Below, piece by piece: positions 59,081-64,000 of a DNA stretch of 64,000 nt. The stretch covers positions 2,395,001 to 2,459,000 of the forward strand of contig NZ_CP034448.1 of assembly GCF_003952465.1 (NCBI RefSeq). Reading direction: 5' to 3'. Position 1 is the first letter of the stretch. Every line of letters begins with the position of its first letter. The position numbers were made by a program, and so were the translations under genes. Source of the DNA: Mesorhizobium sp. M1B.F.Ca.ET.045.04.1.1 (GTDB lineage: Bacteria > Pseudomonadota > Alphaproteobacteria > Rhizobiales > Rhizobiaceae). The notes beneath the pieces were generated by a model. That model was given only the letters and a program-made list of their open reading frames with translations. It was not told where the DNA came from and searched no databases.

Positions 59081-60622
59081 ATGACAGGTTCCATACTCAT
59101 AGTCGATGACGATCCCGTGCAGCGCAGGCTGCTCGAGGCGGCGGTGACGAAATTCGGCCACAGCGCCATCGTCACGGATGGCGGCGAGGCAGGCCTCGAT
59201 GTGCTCGACGGACCGAACGCCCGCGATGTGTCGGTCGTCATCCTCGACCTCGTCATGCCCGGTCTCGACGGCATCGGTGTGCTGAAGGCGATGCGCGAGC
59301 GCGCCATCAACCTGCCGGTCATCGTGCAGACCGCGCAGGGCGGCATCGAGACCGTTGTCTCGGCCATGCGCCACGGCGCATTCGATTTCGTCGTCAAGCC
59401 GGCCTCGCCCGACCGGCTGCAGGCGTCGATTTCCAATGCTCTGAAGGTCGAGGCGGTCGAGGACGAGATGAAGCGCACGTCGCGGCGGCGCGGCGGCCAT
59501 CTGACCTTCAAGGACCTGATCACCCGCAGCCCGGCGATGGACCGGGTGATCCGCCTCGGGCAAAAGGCGGCGGCCTCCAACATCCCGATCCTGATCGAAG
59601 GCGAGTCCGGCGTCGGCAAGGAGCTGGTGGCGCGCGCCATCCAGGGCAGCGGCGACCGCCGCTCGAAACCCTTCGTCACCGTCAATTGCGGCGCCATTCC
59701 CGACAACCTCGTCGAATCGATCCTGTTCGGCCACGAGAAGGGCTCGTTTACCGGCGCCACCGACAAGCACACCGGCAAATTCGTCGAGGCGCATTCGGGC
59801 ACGCTGTTTCTTGACGAAATCGGCGACCTGCCCCTCGATGTCCAGGTCAAGCTGCTGCGCGCCGTACAGGAGGGAGAGGTCGACCCGGTCGGCGGCCGTT
59901 CGACCGTCAAGGTCGATATCCGGCTGATCTCGGCGACGCACCGCAACTTGTTGCAGCAGGTCAAGGACGGCAAATTCCGCGAAGACCTGTTCTACCGGCT
60001 CAACGTCTATCCGATCTTCGTGCCGCCGTTGCGCGACCGGCGTGACGATATCCCCTATCTGGTCAGGCACTTTATGGAAAAGGTGGGGCCGGCCGGTCCG
60101 CGCCACCGCCTCGCCGGCATATCGGCCAAGGCGCTGGCGATGCTGCAGGCCTATGACTGGCCCGGCAACATCCGCCAGCTCGAAAATGCCGTGTTCAGGG
60201 CGTCCGTGCTCGCCGAAGGCGAATTGCTGACCGAAGAGGAATTTCCGCAAATCCGAGCGCAGGTCGAAGGCACGGTAAAGCTGGATGCCGAGCCAGCATT
60301 GGCCGCTGAGGGAGTCGCGGCCGAGCCGCAGCCGGCCGACCAGGCCGCTGCCAACGGGGCAGGGGCTGTTTTGCCCGAGAGCGAGGCCCCGGCGCGGCTG
60401 CAGCCCCGCTTCGGCACGCTGAGAGCCTTGGACGAACGTGGCAATGTGCGCGCGCTGGCCGATGTCGAACTCGAGATGATCAAGCTTGCGATCGACCACT
60501 ATAACGGCCAGATGAGTGAAGTGGCGCGCCGCCTCGGCATCGGCCGCTCCACGCTCTACCGCAAGTTGAAGGAATATGGCATTGATCCCGAAGCGGGCCG
60601 CCTCGACCGGCTCGCTTCCTGA
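59081..60622 (+). CDS. sigma-54-dependent response regulator (NtrC family)
   Basis: This 513-residue regulator has a receiver domain (phosphoacceptor Asp56 in VVILDLVMPG, acidic pair Asp9-Asp10). A AAA+ domain follows, with Walker A GESGVGKE, the sigma-54 contact loop GSFTGATDKHTG (GSFTGA, a common variant of GAFTGA), and Walker B GTLFLDEIGDLP. After a long Ala/Glu/Pro-rich linker (about 395-450) comes a Fis-type helix-turn-helix (MSEVARRLGIGRSTLYRKLKEYG). No histidine kinase is next to it, so the partner is elsewhere. The DUF882 gene follows; a strong hairpin separates them. Confidence 0.92.
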   Translation: MTGSILIVDDDPVQRRLLEAAVTKFGHSAIVTDGGEAGLDVLDGPNARDVSVVILDLVMPGLDGIGVLKAMRERAINLPVIVQTAQGGIETVVSAMRHGAFDFVVKPASPDRLQASISNALKVEAVEDEMKRTSRRRGGHLTFKDLITRSPAMDRVIRLGQKAAASNIPILIEGESGVGKELVARAIQGSGDRRSKPFVTVNCGAIPDNLVESILFGHEKGSFTGATDKHTGKFVEAHSGTLFLDEIGDLPLDVQVKLLRAVQEGEVDPVGGRSTVKVDIRLISATHRNLLQQVKDGKFREDLFYRLNVYPIFVPPLRDRRDDIPYLVRHFMEKVGPAGPRHRLAGISAKALAMLQAYDWPGNIRQLENAVFRASVLAEGELLTEEEFPQIRAQVEGTVKLDAEPALAAEGVAAEPQPADQAAANGAGAVLPESEAPARLQPRFGTLRALDERGNVRALADVELEMIKLAIDHYNGQMSEVARRLGIGRSTLYRKLKEYGIDPEAGRLDRLAS

Positions 60623-61000
60623 GACGCGAGCCCAACCCAGCCTGCCAGCTTAAAATTCGAGTCAAATTGTCGCTTTTTGGCCCGCAAGGCGCTGTTTTTC
60701 AGCGGCTTGCGGGCCTGCGATCACGCATTAAGGCTAACGGTAACAGATCGTGTTTCGGCCTGAACCGAATTCTCGATATAAACCAGTGATTTACCACGAA
60801 ACGCGGTGCATCATTTTTGACGGGATATCGCCACGGTGTTACCGCATTTCGGCTTCAATAAGCGATGATTAACCATTAGGATCGATATTCGGATGTGAGA
60901 ACCACGCATCCGTTTGGGCAAATCCGGGGACAAACGGCAGCCTGCAAGGCCTTTTGATTTGAACCAAGTCGAACGACACACAAACGGGCGGCATTTTCAC
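60623..61000. other. 378-bp gap: hairpin and CtrA-like motif
   Basis: GGCCCGCAAG (60679-60688) pairs with CTTGCGGGCC (60706-60715), with GCTG/CAGC inside, a strong stem that probably ends the regulator transcript although no T run follows. TTAACCAT at 60869-60876 is a possible CtrA half-site for the DUF882 gene. The region is A+T-rich around 60730-60880 and probably holds that gene's promoter. Confidence 0.5.
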
Positions 61001-62848
61001 ATGAGCGTCTGGCCGAGGTGGCTGACGTTTGTGATTTTGGCCGTCGGGTTCCTCTCGGCAGCCGTCTCCGGCGCGAAGGCCGAAAGCCGTTCGCTGAAGC
61101 TCTACCATCTGCACACGCACGAAAAGGCCGAGATCGTCTACAAGCGCAATGGCCGCTACGATCCGGAAGGCCTGCGCAAGATCAACATCATCCTGCGCGA
61201 CTGGCGCCGCAACGAGCCGACCAAGATGGATCCGCGGCTGCTCGATCTGGTGTGGGAGGCCTATCGGCAAAGCGGAGCGACCGACTATATCCAAGTGGTC
61301 TGCGGCTATCGCTCGCCGTCGACCAATGCGATGCTGCGCAGCCGCAGCCGCGGCGTCGCCGAAAAAAGCCAGCACATGCTCGGCAAGGCGATGGACTTCT
61401 ACATTCCCGGCGTGCCGCTGAAGAAGCTGCGCAATATCGGACTCAAGATGCAGGGCGGCGGCGTCGGCTACTATCCGAGTTCGGGTTCTCCGTTCGTCCA
61501 CATGGATGTCGGCAACGTGCGCCACTGGCCGGGCATCAGCCGCCAGGAACTGGTCAGCCTTTTCCCGAACGGCAAGACGCTGCATGTGCCGAGCGACGGC
61601 CGGCCGCTCCCGGGCTATGAGCAGGCGGTGGCCGCCTACAAGGCGCGTAAGGGCGCCGGCACTCCCAACATCGAGCTGGCCAGCGCCGGCGGTTCGACCA
61701 AGCGGTCCGGCGGGCTGCTTGCGGCCTGGTTTGGCGGCGGCGACGACGAGGCCGACGACAGCGCCGATGTCGCGAGCGCCGAACCCGCGCCGCAGCCAAA
61801 GGCTGTGAAGCAGATGGCTGCGGCCAAGAGCAGCAACCGGCCGGGCATCGCAATCGTCGCGCCGCAGGACGCCAGGCGCGCCAACATTCCGCAGATCGCG
61901 GACGACAGCACCGACGATTCGCAACCGCAGCAGGATACGCCTGAGACCATTATCGCCGCGCTGCCGCCGAAGGAAATTCCGCTGCCTGCTTTCGCGCCGA
62001 GGCCGAAGGCCGACGTCGGGCAGCAGACGCCTGAGAATGTGCCGTTCGCCACGGCGGATGCCTCGGCCACGACCGAGCAGGTGGTGGCGACGGCGCATGC
62101 GCCGGTCAATGTGCCGTTCGGCATGGCTGATGCCGCCGGCGCGGCACAAGCCGCAGCCGACCCCGCGCAGGTGGCGGTCAACAACATCCCGCTGCCGACC
62201 TGGCGCCCCGATCGCTCGACGCCGGCCGAACTCGCCTCCAAGGACAAGAACGTGCTTCTGGCGCTGGCGGAAACGGCCGCGCAGGACAAGAGCGCCACCG
62301 ATGCCTTCTCGGCGCTGCCGACGGCGCGGCCCGACACGGGCAAGCAGGATGAGATCAAGGCAGTGCTTGAACAGGCCAGCGCAACCACCGCCGCCGGCGC
62401 GAGCGGGGCCGAATATGAGGTCGCTTCGCTGACAGAGCCGCAACCGCGCTCGGCGTTCAGCGATCCGTCGGGCCTCGATGCAGCTTCGCCGCGCGAGGCC
62501 ATCGCCGCCCGTCCGGCCGGCACCGATCCGGTGCAGGCGATCGGCGCCGGTGTGAAGACGACGCGCAAGGAGGCCAGGGCTTCCGCCGGCGACCTGCGGC
62601 CCGGGCCGAAGGCGATGGTGGTGGCGACGCCGCCGCAGGCAGCGCGCTGGGCGCTGGGCAGCGGCGAGAACATCGCCACCGTTTCCGACCCGACGACGGC
62701 GCCGCGCTATGCCTACAACATCGTGCACACGCCGCCGAGCGAGGTCTACACGGCCGGCTTCCAGACGGACCCCCAGACGCCGGATGCGAGCCGGTTTACC
62801 GGCAACGCCGTGAAATTCCTTTCGGTCGCCCGCTTCCAGACGAAATAG
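61001..62848 (+). CDS. DUF882/YcbK-type M15 peptidase-like exported protein with long low-complexity tail
   Basis: This 615-residue exported protein has a signal peptide ending AKA (about residue 26). The DUF882 domain occupies about residues 30-190, with LYHLHTHEKAEI, VVCGYRSPSTNAMLRSRSRG, QHMLGKAMDFYIPGV and PFVHMDVGNVRHW. The His and Asp in the last two are those of D-Ala-D-Ala-type M15 zinc peptidases, so it may act on peptidoglycan cross-links. The remaining 420 residues are Ala/Pro/Asp-rich and repetitive (PLPTWRP and NVPFxxADA appear repeatedly) and likely disordered. The ATG at 61001 is chosen for its signal peptide; the upstream frame starts with a TTG at 60914. Confidence 0.85.
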   Translation: MSVWPRWLTFVILAVGFLSAAVSGAKAESRSLKLYHLHTHEKAEIVYKRNGRYDPEGLRKINIILRDWRRNEPTKMDPRLLDLVWEAYRQSGATDYIQVVCGYRSPSTNAMLRSRSRGVAEKSQHMLGKAMDFYIPGVPLKKLRNIGLKMQGGGVGYYPSSGSPFVHMDVGNVRHWPGISRQELVSLFPNGKTLHVPSDGRPLPGYEQAVAAYKARKGAGTPNIELASAGGSTKRSGGLLAAWFGGGDDEADDSADVASAEPAPQPKAVKQMAAAKSSNRPGIAIVAPQDARRANIPQIADDSTDDSQPQQDTPETIIAALPPKEIPLPAFAPRPKADVGQQTPENVPFATADASATTEQVVATAHAPVNVPFGMADAAGAAQAAADPAQVAVNNIPLPTWRPDRSTPAELASKDKNVLLALAETAAQDKSATDAFSALPTARPDTGKQDEIKAVLEQASATTAAGASGAEYEVASLTEPQPRSAFSDPSGLDAASPREAIAARPAGTDPVQAIGAGVKTTRKEARASAGDLRPGPKAMVVATPPQAARWALGSGENIATVSDPTTAPRYAYNIVHTPPSEVYTAGFQTDPQTPDASRFTGNAVKFLSVARFQTK

Positions 62849-62936
62849 CCAGCCTGCCGCTGCCGCAAAAGCCGCGTTGGGCAATAGCGCGGCTTTTGCT
62901 TTTTCATCCATGGCGGCATATTTGACCCCCCGGCCA

Positions 62937-63010
62937 TCCCGCTTCGTCTAATGGTAGGACAGCGCCCTTTGAAGGCGTGAATCGTGGTTCGAATCCATGA
63001 GCGGGAACCA
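62937..63010 (+). tRNA. tRNA-Gln(TTG)
   Basis: A 74-nt cloverleaf: acceptor TCCCGCT pairs with AGCGGGA (63000-63006), the D arm has GTCTAATGGTAGGAC, the anticodon stem GCGCC/GGCGT encloses loop CTTTGAA (anticodon TTG), the T arm is CGTGG-TTCGAAT-CCATG, and A-CCA is encoded. The weak first pair (T1-A72) fits a glutamine tRNA. A T-run hairpin follows. Confidence 0.9.
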
Positions 63011-63016
63011 GTCGGC

Positions 63017-63042
63017 GTCGGCGAGAGCCGGCCGGTTTTTTT
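63017..63042 (+). terminator. terminator of tRNA-Gln
   Basis: GTCGGC (63017-63022) pairs with GCCGGC (63027-63032) around GAGA, and a run of seven T residues starts at 63036. Confidence 0.75.
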
Positions 63043-63060
63043 CACGTCGCTTGAGGCGGC

Positions 63061-63954
63061 TCAGTCAATTTCCAGTGTCGGCGCTTCGCCCTTAGCCAGA
63101 AGCCGCGCGGCGTCGCGCGCGGGGGGCAAGCCGAACTGGCGCGCATATTCCCGGCTGAACTGGGATGCGCTTTCGTAGCCGACGGTGAAGGCGACACGCG
63201 CGGCGTTGCCCGGCTGCGCGATCAGCAGATGGCGGGCCTCCAGCAGACGGACCTGCTTCTGATACTGGATCGGACTCATGGCTGTCGCTGCCTTGAAGTG
63301 ACGGTGGAACGCGGCGCTGCTCATATGGGCGAGCGCGGCCAGCTCCGTCACGTCGATCGGCTCGTTGTAGTGCGCCCGTATCCACTGGGTGGCGCGGCGG
63401 ATCTGCGACAGGCGTCCGTCGGCGCGCGCGAGCTGGCGCAGCTTTGCGCCTTGCGGACCTTGCAGCAGCCGAAACGCTATCTCCCGCTCGAGCATCGGAG
63501 CGAGCACGGGGATCTCGTCGGGTCTGTCGAGCAGCCGCAGCATCCGGCGCCATGCGTCGAGCAGCTCGTCATCGGCGGGGTAGGTCGCGAAGCTGTCGCC
63601 GCCGGCCGCCGGTCTGTGGTCGATAAGCAATGTGGCGATCACCTCGATATCGAGAGCGAAAGCAATGGCCAGATAGGGGCGGGCGGCGCTCGCCTCGATC
63701 AGCTGGCTGGTGGCGGGTGTCTCGACCGCATAGACGAAGCAGCTGCCGGCGCCGTAGCGAAGCGTGCGGTCGCCGATCAGCACCGATTTCGCGCCCTGCA
63801 GCACAAACAAGGCCGTCGGCTGACAAAGCTCGGGCAGCGGCGGTGTTGGAAGCTCGCTGCGGCCGATCGTGACGTGCGGGACGGCCGTCCTTGTCCGCCG
63901 TCCATGCGCGTGGCGGCTGGCGATCGCGATCAATTCCTGCAGCGCCTGGTTCAT
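63061..63954 (-). CDS. AraC-family transcriptional regulator
   Basis: This 297-residue regulator has an N-terminal AraC-type cupin-like sensor half (about residues 20-160, with the AraC_N-type segment LCQPTALFVLQGAKSVLIGDRTLRYGAGSCFVYAVE) and a C-terminal double helix-turn-helix (ATQWIRAHYNEPIDVTELAALAHMSSAAFHRHFK, then VAFTVGYESASQFSREYARQFG). This sensor type is common in regulators that control adjacent oxidoreductase genes, but its target would lie beyond 64000 and is not visible. It is transcribed towards tRNA-Gln. Confidence 0.9.
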   Translation of the reverse strand: MNQALQELIAIASRHAHGRRTRTAVPHVTIGRSELPTPPLPELCQPTALFVLQGAKSVLIGDRTLRYGAGSCFVYAVETPATSQLIEASAARPYLAIAFALDIEVIATLLIDHRPAAGGDSFATYPADDELLDAWRRMLRLLDRPDEIPVLAPMLEREIAFRLLQGPQGAKLRQLARADGRLSQIRRATQWIRAHYNEPIDVTELAALAHMSSAAFHRHFKAATAMSPIQYQKQVRLLEARHLLIAQPGNAARVAFTVGYESASQFSREYARQFGLPPARDAARLLAKGEAPTLEID

Positions 63955-64000
63955 CGGTTCAGCATTGCCGATCCGCGCGAACCGCGCAACGCGCCACCGC

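Noticed and set aside
60869..62911. Open frame of 680 codons on the minus strand over the DUF882 gene
   Set aside because: It is the complement of the Ala/Pro-rich coding region, gives an Arg-rich low-complexity product and overlaps the promoter gap.

Overview
The window looks like chromosomal DNA from an alphaproteobacterium of the Rhizobiales, most like Mesorhizobium or a close relative (inference; no database search was possible). The reasons are the high G+C content, a CpdR-type single-domain response regulator next to an N-formylglutamate amidohydrolase, a Brucella Omp10-like lipoprotein, homospermidine synthase, an Hsp20 gene with an RpoH-like promoter, and short palindromic intergenic repeats. 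I see no phage, transposase, CRISPR array, rRNA or plasmid functions.

Layout. 1-4.1 kb: a complete ABC importer (binding protein, two permeases, ATPase). 4.2-7.8 kb: a Na+/H+ antiporter, an EEP-family phosphatase/nuclease and an EamA transporter. 7.8-22.6 kb: the main accessory block, 13 genes all on the minus strand: LacI regulator, Gfo/Idh oxidoreductase, CoA-transferase, crotonase, aldehyde dehydrogenase, a CUT1-type sugar ABC importer, a GMC oxidoreductase, an SDR, a second GMC gene broken by a one-base frameshift, and a Dabb protein. A DUF993 gene (22.8-23.9 kb) points the other way, and the shared promoter region carries two near-identical LacI-type operators.

24-32 kb: a small lipoprotein, tRNA-Val, cpdR, N-formylglutamate amidohydrolase, an inositol-monophosphatase/HisN-type phosphatase, two membrane or hydrolase genes, hsp20 with an RpoH-like promoter and a ROSE-like leader, a TauE/SafE permease and a threonine aldolase. 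32-38.6 kb: gltB and gltD (glutamate synthase), separated by a 250-bp gap with a strong hairpin and a dispersed repeat. 38.7-48.6 kb: envelope and housekeeping genes (MAPEG, DUF459, MltB-type lytic transglycosylase, galU, an outer-membrane barrel, kdsD-like isomerase, NfeD, stomatin, hemH). 48.7-64 kb: a 5'-nucleotidase with a LysM tail, Omp10-like lipoprotein, homospermidine synthase, a DUF3445 protein, pabC/pabB, a helix-hairpin-helix membrane protein, PepF, an NtrC-type regulator, a DUF882 protein, tRNA-Gln and an AraC regulator.

How it works together. The 7.8-23.9 kb block reads as one LacI-controlled catabolic regulon: import of a sugar-like compound, oxidation by GMC, SDR, Gfo/Idh and aldehyde dehydrogenase enzymes, then CoA activation and crotonase chemistry. 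The substrate is not evident. The rest is mostly core metabolism and envelope maintenance. Three promoter regions carry the octamer TTAACCAT, which resembles a CtrA half-site and hints at cell-cycle control of cpdR, the barrel/kdsD pair and the DUF882 gene.
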